64,000 nucleotides of DNA from assembly GCA_027382625.1 (NCBI GenBank), contig JAJKFJ010022835.1, forward strand, positions 17,656-81,655, given 5' to 3'. A program made the translations under genes and the position numbers. The notes beneath the pieces were generated by a model. That model worked only from the letters and a program-made list of their open reading frames with translations, was not told the origin of the DNA and searched no databases. Origin of the DNA: Tetmemena sp. SeJ-2015. Lineage: Eukaryota; Ciliophora; Spirotrichea; Sporadotrichida; Oxytrichidae. Below, in pieces: positions 44,301 through 55,420 of the stretch. The stretch's first letter is position 1. Each line of letters opens with the position of its first letter.

Positions 44301-47300
44301 AGTAAACTCAAAATTGAATAATTAAGCTGCAAGGATAAGGGACTTTAGGCCGAGTCTGCTTGAAGATGATCAAGAAGAAGAGGAGGATTAGGAAGTAAAT
44401 GATTTAATTTTGCTTTATCTGAATATGCTTTAAAGTATCTCACTAATCTTACCAAAGGCAGAATAAGCTATAATAGAGAAGTGCTGCTCACACCTAGAAA
44501 CTAAAGCTGATGAAGCAAGATGAGGAGAGCTTAAGCGATTAAGAAGAAGAACTGGTGGAGAGTGACTTGGAAGGGATTTTGAAGACGAGATCTAATCACA
44601 AAGAGTGAGCGATAAGAAGAGCAGCCAGAGACATAGTCAGAGCAGCAGAAATTAGAAGATCAATGGGATAGGAAGCACCCAGGGCTCGGCTGGCATATAC
44701 TCTCGCAGAGAAAGCTCAGACGCTGTTCAAGCCTTGCTTATCAACAAGTTTATTATCTTTTTGCGTTGCTGAGCCGAAGACTCCTAGAATCACAGCAGGC
44801 AAGTGGCTTGAAAGCTGACTAGCCTAAGAAAGAGATGAGCGAGGAGGAGCGAATGAGGTTGGAATATATAAACCTTCTCAAGCAGGGGAACAAGCGGAAA
44901 GGAAACAATAGTAAACTATATCTTGAGTTAGTTTATTGAAACAGACGCGACTCTGTTATGTCCTCTTCAAATGAACTAAAAATCATTATAGGGTTTGTTA
45001 AAATCACATTTAAAGAAGAACGGAAAGGCTTTGGAAAGATAGGATTAGAGAGGGTGAACTAAAATGAACTCTCAGTTATAAGCGAAGTAAACCACTCTTT
45101 GGTAGATCAAAGCATGACCAAGGAAGTGCTTAAGGCTTTTAACAATTCCAGGTCCAACTACATTCACTTATAATTCTAATTGAAGCATAAGACTTTACTA
45201 TATCATAGCTTGATTGGAGGACAGAACTTGAGTGAGTCACCCCCACTGAGATTAAAGAACAATCGTGGCTAGTCCCCTCAGGACAATTTCTAAATTAGAC
45301 TTCAAAAGGGAATCCAAGAAGGTTATGGCAGTGCTTAGAGCATGCCTGCACTACCCACAGTATATTAATAACCATTCTTTATTAACAGAGTGTGAAATAT
45401 AGATCTTAGATAAGCTGAGACTGATTGAGGAATTGAGAAGTGCAAAGCGCTAACTAGAGACTGACTAGGAGAAGATGACCAAGTCAGTGCAGAAAAAGCA
45501 GACTTAGAATTTGAAAAACGTGGAGAGGATGCGAACTGAACTCAATAAGCGAATTGAGCACCACCTTGAAAGCATCATCAAGATACTTCGATAATGCATA
45601 TATTGGATGCTTCAGGATTATACTTGACAAGTTCTCAGAGGAGATGGAGGATGAAGAGGATCCGATGCAGCAGAGGGACGACCTTGCTCAGCTGATTAGC
45701 ACTGACACTATCCTTAAGTGCTCTGTAATCTAGAGTGAGGATATAGATGAGACTGTCAAGGCGAGGTTTCTCTCAAGATTGGTGCGTGAGTATAGAAAGA
45801 ACAGAGAGAGGATGAAGCAAGAGTAGTTGAAAGAACAAGTCGAGAAGGAGATCGAGGAGAATATCTACAAACTTATTCACCCTTGCTGAATTAAATATTA
45901 TGCGAGTTTTAAAACGCTTTCCTAGTTTAGGGTCAAGCCCTGATCGAGTTTCTAAGCGTTCAGGTAGCAGAGGAGATTCTCAATTCAGGATAAATTTGAA
46001 CAACTCCCGTTACCATAACCCCAACAATAACAGCAACTCTTACTATCAGCAGCAGTTTCAGGCTAACCTGAGTAGTTAGAGCCCACCACAAAGGAATGAA
46101 AGTAGGGGCAAGAGCTAGGGGAGGTAGAAAGGCCAGGTTAGCAAATTCTTTTTGCATTAAATATTTTTTGTGATTAGCATGTTTGAGAGGGAGGACATTT
46201 CCCGCATGAAGAAAGGCTGGGGAGTGAACCAGTCGAAGAACTATGGTACAAAGCAGAGCAACACATTTAGCTTCCAACATGGATAGTCTAAATTAAGTTA
46301 GATATAAGCAGTGTCGATATTTATTATCTGCTAAAGATTCTAATCAGAACTAGGGGACTGGCTCCTCAAATGCGACTCCTTTCTTTTCAGACCCGTCCCA
46401 GCCTCCTCCCCCAAATGTGTTATACTTAGCTAATTAGAAGCAGCTGAGGCCCCCTCCAGTTTAAAAAGTCAACCACTTCAGAAGTAACCTTGCCAAGGGA
46501 ATCGCTCAGTAGGTAGGGGGTAAATAGCCAAAGAAAGACATGAAAGCTTAAAAGGGTACTGCTAGATAAGCAATTCCGATTAGAAACTAGAAGATGAATC
46601 AGTACAGACCACAATAAAGTGAGGGTGAAGGGACTGATGGGTTTATTTCAAACCCTTCCTAGCAAAAGCTCTAATTTGATTTGCTTTTTAGCAAGAATTA
46701 GACGAGAGGAATTACCAGACCAACATTAAGAAGTATCCCATGAGGGAGTAGCATATAACCTACACTCCCCACACTGCACTCATGGCTGGCACTAGACGAA
46801 ATATGAACACAGGCAGAGGCTTCAACTAACCTACACAATTTAATAGCAGCAAGACTGGAGTTTGATAAAGAATAACTTGTCTTTTAAGATTATATTTATT
46901 TTTTGTGATGGAGCTAAATAGAAGCTATTCTAGTAGGACGAGCACCCACCAGCTCCCAACGGAAATAGCTAGTTTCAGTCTCCAGGGTAAGAAGGCTACT
47001 TTGACTAGGATGCTGACTTCGAAAACTCTGAATGGATCCAGGGAGGGGCAAGTATTCAATTTTATACTATATTTAGGCAAGCAGTAGAGCCCTTCTATAT
47101 CCTCAGTAGCAGACAAGCAACTAAAACCTAAATCAAAGATTCGCAAATATAGGTAGAGCAGGAGCTTAAGAGTATGGAATAGTATCTGGGCCAGGGGGAG
47201 AAACGACTTCACTCAATACCGAATTTGAGGATTTTGGTGACGAAGGCCAGTGGGTTAATTGATTCTATGGGACCACCTCCACCTCTATAGCAACAACTCA

Positions 47301-47620
47301 TTTATGAAAAATAAGAACTCATTTTCAAAAGATCTAATGACACTTCATTGATTTCTTAATCCTTCTATTCTTTCTTTCCTTCTTGTTCATGTGATAGATA
47401 GCAAAGTTTTAAGTTTTAAATAGAATCCAGTTGCAGCAGCAGTTACTCTAAAGCAAGTCCTCTTATTAGAAAACTTTTTTTTCTATTTACTTAAGAAAAA
47501 TAAGAACAGAGTGGTAGGCGCTTCTTGGATTCTCTCTCTTAATAACTTATAATCAAGTTCAACTTACAATAAAATCCACAAGACGTTATTGTGATGAATA
47601 TTTTTAAAACTGAGTTTTGA
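41371..47620 (+). CDS. Q/N/E-rich gene nested inside the scrambled ATPase locus
   Basis: Not recognised. ATG at 41371 (MHSELERIFKARTDQLKTIV). Segments: NGAGGGSNSGNNQGHMLNSG; NLNDDNLDSSQTKENFYKEE; an acidic to coiled segment (42190-42840) with EETTTTVETHEGVETENLLE and FLDDLSAEQKYYNFHSPSFS; an intact 207-codon frame at 43379-43999 (EKFVEDLFTEQPEMESWVEA ... KVKKERKKKRRIQKKVLENH); helical segments at 45400-45880 (EELRSAKRQLETDQEKMTKS, DDLAQLISTDTILKCSVIQS); then N/Q/P/R-rich DNA with SDPSQPPPPNVLYLANQKQL and FDQDADFENSEWIQGGAS, ending with TGA at 47618-47620. One IES (pointer AAATGGA) and several introns are visible. It could be two or three genes. Its stop converges on the inverted ATPase end. 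Confidence 0.45.
41469..41512 (+). other. IES, pointer AAATGGA, nested gene
   Basis: AAATGGA at 41469-41475 and 41513-41519. Removing 44 bp (TTATATTGAAATTTTTTTAA...) joins INASSNG to AGGGSNSGNNQG in frame. The segment begins with TT and lacks GT..AG ends. Confidence 0.75.
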
Positions 47621-47655
47621 TCAATTGATATTAGTGTCAATCTTGGTGGACTTTC

Positions 47656-48832
47656 TCATGGTAGACTGTCTGAAACTCTTTCTAAGGTTGGTGGTGAAAG
47701 CAGCCAACATATGTTTTTATAATAAAGAGGAGATGTTTAAAATTACACAGCCTGCTGTTGTTCTTCAGTGAGGGGCTCTTCCTTCATCTCAAGGCGAGAG
47801 AACCAAGCCACGGGCAAGAAGGCCTTGATGAAGACTGAGACAATCAAACTGAATGCGCCAATGCCGATGCAAAGAGCATGCTCTTACCAGGTAAGGGGGA
47901 CTGTGCGCACAGACTTGCCTCCGTATTGGACGAGGACGCACTGGACAATGATGGTGAAGACCACGATGATGAGGAAGAGCAAGTTATCGAAGAAGCCCTG
48001 GAACACGTTGTAGACCTGACCAAGCTTGCGAGAGTTGATCTCGTTAAAGACTTGCATGAACACGAAGGTGTGGAAGATGAAGGTGTAGTGCTCAATCTTT
48101 TGGTAAACTCAACTTTCATAAGCTAAGTGTATAATTTCTAAATAATTAGGTTTAGTTCATCATTTGGACTGACTGGCCATCAACAGTGATAGTGTAGTAG
48201 AAGTCTTAGTTGTCATCGTATTCGAAGCCGAAGATCTGCTTGCCTCCGAATAGCATTGTTACTAACACAGCGATAAGTATGATATCATATTTTCATTCAG
48301 AAGCGATTTGGAAGAGAGCTTGGCCGGCAACGTTTCTCCACATGTAGTCAGTGACGATCTGGTCGTCTCTTGAGTAGGGCTTTCTCTGGAGGAGGTCTGG
48401 ACTGGGAGCCTCAGTAGCAAGAGCGAGTGCAGCGCAGGTATCCATGATAAGGTTAACCCAGAGCATTTGGACTGAGGTGAGGGGAGGGTCGTTCTTAGCG
48501 ACTCCACCAAGGAAGACGATGAACATGGCAACGACGTTCACAGTAAGTTGGAACTGGAGGAACTTACGCACGTTCTCGTAGATGTTACGACCCCACTTGA
48601 CTGCGGTGAGGATACTGGCGAAGTTGTCGTCGAGGAGAATAATGTCTGATGCTTCCTTAGCAACTTCGGTTCCAGTGATACCCATAGCGAAACCAACATC
48701 TGCCTTCTTGAGAGCGGGTGCGTCGTTGGTGCCATCACCAGTAACGGCGACAACAGCCTTGTGCTCCTTGAGTCCAGTAACTAGCATGTATTTGTCTTCT
48801 GGGGTGGATCTTGCCATGACCTTCAACTTGTC
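47656..48832 (-). CDS. ATPase copy 2, C-terminal third, inverted MDSs
   Basis: On the minus strand this begins with pointer GACAAGTTGAAGGT (48832-48819), then [40 protein letters not shown] (hinge), [40 protein letters not shown] and [20 protein letters not shown], then [20 protein letters not shown] second segment (about 48085-47735) has [20 protein letters not shown] and [20 protein letters not shown], ending [12 protein letters not shown] with a possible extension to TGA 47656-47658. It continues exactly where the plus-strand part (to 41254) stops and has the canonical GTND. An in-frame TGA (GAA TGA AAA, about 48296) and the gap between the two segments (about 48085-48150) need IES removal or are errors. 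Confidence 0.85.
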
Positions 48833-48996
48833 AGAATGTATTGTATCTCAGCTGTTCTCTTGATAATAGGTTGATTTGAAGATAATGAGTGCTGATGAAT
48901 AATTGTTTGATATTCAAAAAGTACAAAGTTCATAGATGAGAAGAGAAATAGTTCCTCCTCAGTTTAGAATTGTAGTTTCAACTTGAGAAATGATGG
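48833..48996. other. Short spacer between inverted ATPase MDS and GTPase gene
   Basis: Only 164 bp lie between the ATPase pointer and the stop of the GTPBP1-like gene. No gene is seen. Confidence 0.5.
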
Positions 48997-50908
48997 TCAC
49001 TGCTACTCTTTGGGGACTTTATAGTGCTTGCTTCCCTGTCCCGTCGTCTTAACCTCAGCAGTAGGTGGTGTTACTTAAGTGACGACTCCGAGACCCTTCG
49101 TCCTGCCCTCTCTGAACAAGATTGTCGTGCCTGGCTTCAAGTATTCTGGTCTGTACATAAACTTGAACTTCACATGGCCCTTGTCTCCCGTTCTCAACAG
49201 ATCCTTATTCATGTCGATAACCTTAGCTGCTTGTCTTATGACTCCGCAGTGAATGACTGCTTGATAGTTACTCTTGATAGTGGTAGCGTGATGAAGAATG
49301 ACAACCTCTGCTTCGAAGTCATAGATCGACTGAGGGTTTGAGTTCTTGTCAAGGAGAACCATACCTTTGCGGAAAGTCGTACGTTTCAGCTACAGCTTCT
49401 TAGAGTCCAAGGCCTTTATGTTGAAGCAGACTGCTTGACCACTAAGTCCCTCATCGACCGGCGTACGCTTGTGGTGGATAGATTTCACCACCACAGGGTT
49501 GAACTTTCCGGTTTTATCGGGACCAAGCAGAAGGGTGGTTCCTGGAATCACTGTGCCCGCCTTAAGCGTTCCAGCGACTACAATACCCACACCCGTTACT
49601 TAATAGACCCCATCGATCATGAACTCGATGGGATCGGTCGGCTTCTTAAAGTGCCCTGAAATCTAAATTCTAGACTGTAGAAGAGACATGAACTCTTTCA
49701 GCTTAAAATATTAATGATTAGCTTAGGCAGACCCTCACCAGTAACGTTTGAGATAGTGAAGATTGGAGTGACTTTGTCAGATGCAAGAGAGTTAGCAAAT
49801 ACTGACACATCATCGTCCTCTTTCACAACCACGGGCATCTTTCCGCAGCCTGGTGACTTAAGAATCTTTATCAACGTGTCTTTGGTTTGCTCGAATACGT
49901 TCTGAGGAGCGATATCAATCTTAGTGATGACGATGAAAATTGGCACCTTCAGAGCGAGGGATATACCCAAATGCTCCTTGGTCATTCTGCTAACTCCCAT
50001 ATTTGCTCCAACTATGATCATACTGTAGTCTGGTAAGAGTCCCACAAGACCAAACATAGTAGTCTTAAGGTACTTCTCGTGACCACACAGATCTAAGAAA
50101 GTTATAAGCTTCCTTGAATTAGTAGCAATATGAGCCCAAGCTTGATTCTTAGTTGCATTCGCCCTCTCAAGTTCAACTTAGAAAAAAAGATTATCTATAA
50201 AAAGATACTTGACATATAACTTGCTTCTTCTATTCATCAAAGCCCATAATTTCTTGTCCAATACTGCTGGTTCTTCCGTTTTGAGCCTCGTGGCCGAAAT
50301 TGAAAACCTTCATACGCGCGCTTCCTCTACCATCGTCCATTATGCCCTTAGTCAGAACACCGACCAGAGTACTCTTACCAGAGTCTACGTTTCCAATCAC
50401 GGCTATTCGGATATCATTCTCCTCTCTTACTGCTAATGAAGACTCAAGCTTGTCAAGTCCCTTCTCAAAACCTTCTCTCTCCTCTAAAATAATGATACAT
50501 TAACTATACTCATAGCATTAATATCCTCCAATTCTTCTTCCTCAGTTAGGCCATTCTTTTTTTCTTCCTCTTCATTTGCCACTCCATTTGAATCTAAGTA
50601 CTCTCAACTAATACATCATGATTAAATCAAGAGCGACTTTAACTTCCTCCTTAGTTTCTTCTCCATTCTTGTCTTCTGCTTTATTTAGCCAATATAAAAA
50701 TATCATTAAGCCCACCTCTCATGTCATCAAGTATGTTGGCAAGTGAGACTGGCTATCGCTTTTGCTCCTCTTCATTTAAAACGCTATTTTATTCGTCTTG
50801 TTATTTCTGCTCCTGCTTTTTCTGCTTCAATAATAAATTTATCCTATAATTTAAGATCAATTTTTTCATATTATCATTTTGCTTCGCAGTTGTCTTTGAA
50901 TCCTCCAT
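48997..50908 (-). CDS. GTPBP1/GTPBP2-type translational GTPase
   Basis: EF-Tu-like GTPase of the GTPBP1 family, linked to ribosome surveillance and mRNA turnover. ATG at 50908 ([20 protein letters not shown]), a charged N-terminus, then the P-loop in [41 protein letters not shown]3 in [41 protein letters not shown]4 [14 protein letters not shown] and ISNVTGEGL. Domains 2-3 follow: [73 protein letters not shown] and [13 protein letters not shown], ending with TGA 48997-48999. Introns include GTTATATGTC...TCTAAG (about 50165-50210). All GTPase motifs are intact. An 8-bp extra segment with flanking TTAA at 49703-49714 must be removed to keep frame. Confidence 0.88.
49703..49714 (-). other. Possible 8-bp mini-IES, pointer TTAA
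   Basis: TTAA at 49703-49706 and 49711-49714. Deleting eight bases joins LPKLII to [14 protein letters not shown] in frame on the minus strand. Without the deletion the frame ends at TGA. It is very short for an IES, so base error or an unusual intron is possible. Confidence 0.4.
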
Positions 50909-51004
50909 GATTTGTATCTATTGATAATTATTTAGCACGAGAGCGTAATTTAAACTTAAGAAATAGTAGCAATTTGGAGTATGAACCCTTGACTAACCTT
51001 TTAT

Positions 51005-51260
51005 TATTGGAAAATAAGTTTTATTTGCTTGAGATAAGCTCTTAAAATAAGTAATGGGTGAGTTTTGCACTGTCCTCGGGGATAGTTGGTTGATTGCCTG
51101 GGCAATAGATTTAAAATTAATTGTAAAAGCCATAACTACAGCACTCATTTATAATTAATTCAGCCAACCAATCACTTTATTTTTACTAACGCCTGTCTTA
51201 ATGTTGAGCTTGGATATTATTAACTACTTTGAATTGTTGAAACGATTTTTTTAATGAAGA
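51005..51260. repeat. Dispersed repeat, copy B
   Basis: Counterpart of 36795-37050 in the same orientation (CTTAAAATAAGT, CAATAGATTTAAAATTAATT, GCACTCATTTATA, TTAATTCAG, TTAATGTTGA). It lies just upstream of the GTPase gene start. Confidence 0.7.
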
Positions 51261-51544
51261 GGGTCTAACCTTTATTTAAGAGAATGAGCAAGAAGTAGAT
51301 TTGTTATTAACTTTTAATTTGTAGTGACATAGTAAAGCATTTTGAAAGTGCACACCACAAGAAGAACTTGCATCGCTTCTTATACAGGACGAATGGCTTC
51401 AAACTAGGCCTTGATTTTGATAACTCTTTAGTACTGAAGAAAATTTGCCTTAAAAAGTAAAAAAATAATGAAAGTTTATATAAAAATGAGTTTAGGTATG
51501 CGGAAGTTGAAACTATTCATCATTTGCTTTTGAAAGAAAGGGGA

Positions 51545-51892
51545 ATGGCTTAAGGCAATTCAAAGCAAGAGGAATTGGGGGGAGAGGAGAAAGCTCTTTT
51601 TAAAAGGCTGGATGATCTCCATCAACTAGAACAACAAAGTGAGAAAGAAGAAAACTACACACCAGCAATGCAAATAGCCAATCAGAAGACTCATTCTGAG
51701 ATAAAATTAAAGGATGAGAGCAGATCAATTCAGCAAAAGCCTAAGGAGCAGCAACTTCGATAAAAGCAATTCAGCAGAATTTATCCTAAAGATAGAAACC
51801 ATGAACCATAGAAAGATAAAGAGAAAAAAGTGGAAATAAAACCTTATGCATCCAAATTTTTGAAAGCTTATAACTTGTAAACATAGATGTGA
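51545..51892 (+). CDS. Small K/E/Q-rich protein, intact 115 residues
   Basis: Single uninterrupted frame from ATG 51545 (MAQGNSKQEELGGEEKALFK) to TGA 51890-51892 with TAA/TAG as Gln. The protein is highly charged and helical (RLDDLHQLEQQSEKEENYTP, RQKQFSRIYPKDRNHEPQKD) and ends KPYASKFLKAYNLQTQM. MAQGNS could be an N-myristoylation-type start (glycine not at position 2, so unlikely). The family is unknown. AT-rich DNA follows to about 52140 with no gene seen. Confidence 0.5.
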
Positions 51893-52139
51893 ATATATTT
51901 AGCCAATCTCCCATATCTTCAGTTTTTTTTTAAAGCTGAGGCTCTATTTAAGAAATCAAATTACTTTATAAAAGAATGAAATACTATTTTCTCATTGACT
52001 TATTTAAATTCTCCTTTTATTTTATCTTCAAAATAAATTCTTTTCCAAGTCAATTCTTGTTCTTTACTTCTCACTTCTTGTCGAAAGCAATCCTTAACTA
52101 CCTGTATATTGAACTGATTCATTTATTCTCGAAGTGGTA

Positions 52140-55100
52140 GGCTTTTAAAAGATATTCTTGCCACGTTCTTTATTATTCTTTTTCTACAAAGTGGATGACA
52201 AAATCTGCTCTATCTTGTCGCTCACTTTATCCTGGTTCACTTCTCTAGTGCTCTGATATCTGCTCCTCAAGTCCATGAAGAATTAAAAAATTTAAATCTT
52301 TTTGCTAATCCAAGGGGTTTCCAAGAGTGAAAGTGGCGAATTCTTAGAAGGAAGCGTCTGCCTCACTCATCATCTCCTCTGGCTTAATGATAGAGTCATC
52401 GAATCTAAAGTTCTTGTCATTTATAATTATGAACTCTTGTTGCAGCTCAGCCACTCCTGGGTATATTTCCTGCAATATCTCTATATTCCGATTTCTTTCT
52501 CTCTCTAGGACACTTTCATCGATCCTTGATGAGCTCTTAGCATAATTACTACTTTTCTCCTCTTCTTCCTCATAATAAATCCTTCCACTAGATCTTTCAC
52601 TTTAACGAGACTTTTTGAATATATGGTCGGTCTGTATCGCTTGATTTATGAATCTTCGAGAATTTTCTCTTTGTTTTTGCTCTTGAAGCTCACTTTGGAG
52701 TTTTTAGAGCTGTTGACTTATCTCAGAGTACTTTATTTTGAGCAGATCTTTTTCCATGTTTTAATGTGCTATAGTAAGTTTGGATTTCATCATCACTTCT
52801 TCGATAGTTGAAAGCTCGATGCGGAGATGATTAGCCTAGGCAGAGTATATCTACTTTTAAGAAATTAATTGCTCTTATATTACCATTAAAAAAGGGTATG
52901 CTCATTTAGAGTTTAAGAATTCATATTTTAATAGATCGTCAACTTGTCTTTAAAGTAAAGAGCACCTCTTTTACAAGTATACTGTATCCTCTGTTCCACT
53001 TAAACTTGAGAATAAATCCTGTTGACTTGTTAATTTAAGGACTTATGATTTTAGACTCTTGATTTCTTTTATAAGATCCATGTTTTTATCAGTGAGAATT
53101 TTTATCTGCGCTTAAAGATATTCTGTTTGCTTTGAGTTGATTTAGCTTATTTTTATGATTTCAGACTGAGCAGCTTTGAGTTCTTTCTGCTTTACTTCAA
53201 GATTGGTTTCTGCTTTGATTACTTCAGCAGATAATTTATCATTTTTGTGCTTGAGTTTAGTAAAATCTGATTCTACTTTGTTAATACGTTCAAGCAAACT
53301 TTAGTTTTCATTGGCCATACTTTCTTAAGAGCTCTTTTGTTACTCATAGAGTCTTTCTAAAGCTTAGACTTATTCCTCTAAGCCTTTCTATTCTTTAATT
53401 ATAAAGTAATATATCTTCTATTTAAGAAGGCACATTTCATGCAGGCAGAGGTCATTTTCTCCGATTTGTGACTCTACATCCTTCATACACTTTTGATTTT
53501 CCTTTCCCTTTATACTAGATACTTAACTTTATGTTTGGTATTAGCTTTTCCTCTAATTAGTTCGATTGAAAATGTTATTGGAATATCGCATACTGCTCCT
53601 AGCTGAACACTAAGCATCTTCTTGCTTCCTCTTTGACGTCTTAGAAATCATTGAGTTTCTTAATTCATAGTCTAACTTGTCTTGGGAGCTAGATTCGTAG
53701 GGTGCAGATTACTATTACTATCTTTCATTAATCTGACTCTTGTCTGGAGAAGGTTAACCCATAACAGACCCTCGGTACTGCGCTATCGTGTCAATTTGCT
53801 CCAAAGTTGCTTATAAATAGAAATTCAACAAAGGTAAGTTGGTCTCATTGAGTTGTTAAAGTATTCAAAAGTTTCCCTCGGCAAATTATAGTCCCCTCCT
53901 TCATTTGCATGACAATCTTAGAGCCTTTAGTAATCATAAAACTGAGAGTTTGAAAAAGCGCTCATCCTTGGAATATCATTATCCCTATCAGGGGCTTGTG
54001 CTTAATTCGAGTGGTAGTTAAATTCATCAAGCAAACTTGGCTATTTGTTCATAGAGTGAAGGGGATTTTACTGAATATCCTTCTAAGTTAGAGCATTGAA
54101 GTTAAGCTGCTAAGTCGATTCACTATTGAAAGTTATGCCCTGGTACATGATGTCGCTCTATCTAGTCTGCAGAAATAAAGAAGCTTATTAGAAAATAGTA
54201 GAATGTTGACCTCTGTCATTTAGGTAAGCCCCTCATCCTGATATTCGTCTGCTTCAAGTCCCATCAAATAAGACTCTCTACCTATATGGCCATGCAGAGG
54301 CTGCTTGAGTGAAAAGTCAAACTTAATGAGCCCGGTATCTTTATCGTCCCCAAGACCGCCCATTCCATTCAAAGACTCTAGCATACTTATCGTAGACTTG
54401 AGGGATTGAATTTGCTACTGATAAGAAAGGTTCTGCTGCTGAATTTAAGACTCAAAAGCATAAAACTTGTCCTTATAACCTTCGTCTAAGTCTTTTCTGG
54501 ATTGTTACAGTTTTACTAAACTTAACTATCTCAATTTTAAATAGGACTGAAAATCTTTTAGTTTACTTACTCTTTTAACTCTCGCTTTTTGTTCTTCTCT
54601 TCATTAAATAGTAGCTCAAGCTAATTCATTTTAGAATTTACTGTCTCAAAAATAAACGAAGAAATATTTGAATTTTAATAGTTTCAAGTGTTTGTTCTTT
54701 TTCTTTGAGTTAAGTTAGAGTTTGGTTTAGTTTGTTTTGAAATTGACTTAACTATCTCTCAAGTATTTCCACTTCTGTCTCTTTTGAAGGATCCTCATCT
54801 GAATCTCTCCTTAAGTTCAAGTCTTGGAATTATTAAATTCTGGCTCTCTATTCCTGCAAAGTTTGATTCCTTTCCTCCAGCTTTAGTCTTAGTTCTTTTA
54901 TCTATTCTATCTTCTCTCGCTCGCTAGCTTTCAGCTGATATTATGAGATATTGAGATAGATATAGTTATCCATTCATCATCTATTTTTGACTCGTAAAGA
55001 GCAAGATCTTATTCATGCTTGTCAATGAGCATGCTCATCTCCTGATCCTGGTATCTTCTAGATATATTCAGAGAATTTAATAATCATTATCCTTATGAAT

Positions 55101-55420
55101 GGATTGAGCCACTTGAGCTGTAAGTTACTCATTTTAGAAGACAAGATTTTTCAGCTTGCGTTCATACTCATTTTCCTTCACTAGCTGTTCATATTCGAAG
55201 CTCCTCAGCTTCCTCTCTAGATTCTCGTTCTTAATCTATTCCTCATCGTACTTATATCCAAATCAGTTTTTAATATATTATGATAGCACCTTATTTTAAC
55301 GCAATAATATACTTGAGCTCAACAAAGTGCTGATCTTAGAATTACTTGATATTGAGAAAGGTATTTGAAGATATAACAGACAGCTCCTTCTTATGACCCT
55401 AGCTATTTTTAGCCTCAAAC
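52140..55420 (-). CDS. Long coiled-coil protein
   Basis: The minus strand is open over long heptad-rich stretches under the ciliate code, for example NKVESDFTKLKHKNDKLSAE, VIKAETNLEVKQKELKAAQS and NSKQTEYLQAQIKILTDKNM (53290-53050). The region to about 55400 continues with E/K/Q/L-rich sequence. It fits a cytoskeletal or basal-body coiled-coil protein, but coiled coils do not identify a family. Exon and IES boundaries were not resolved. The plus-strand hydrophobic ORFs here (52302, 52623) are antisense to the coil. Confidence 0.5.

Noticed and set aside
48582..48863. Plus-strand ORFs at 47768-48126 and 48582-48863, and similar antisense ORFs at 39113-41092
   Set aside because: They are mirror images of conserved ATPase motifs on the other strand.
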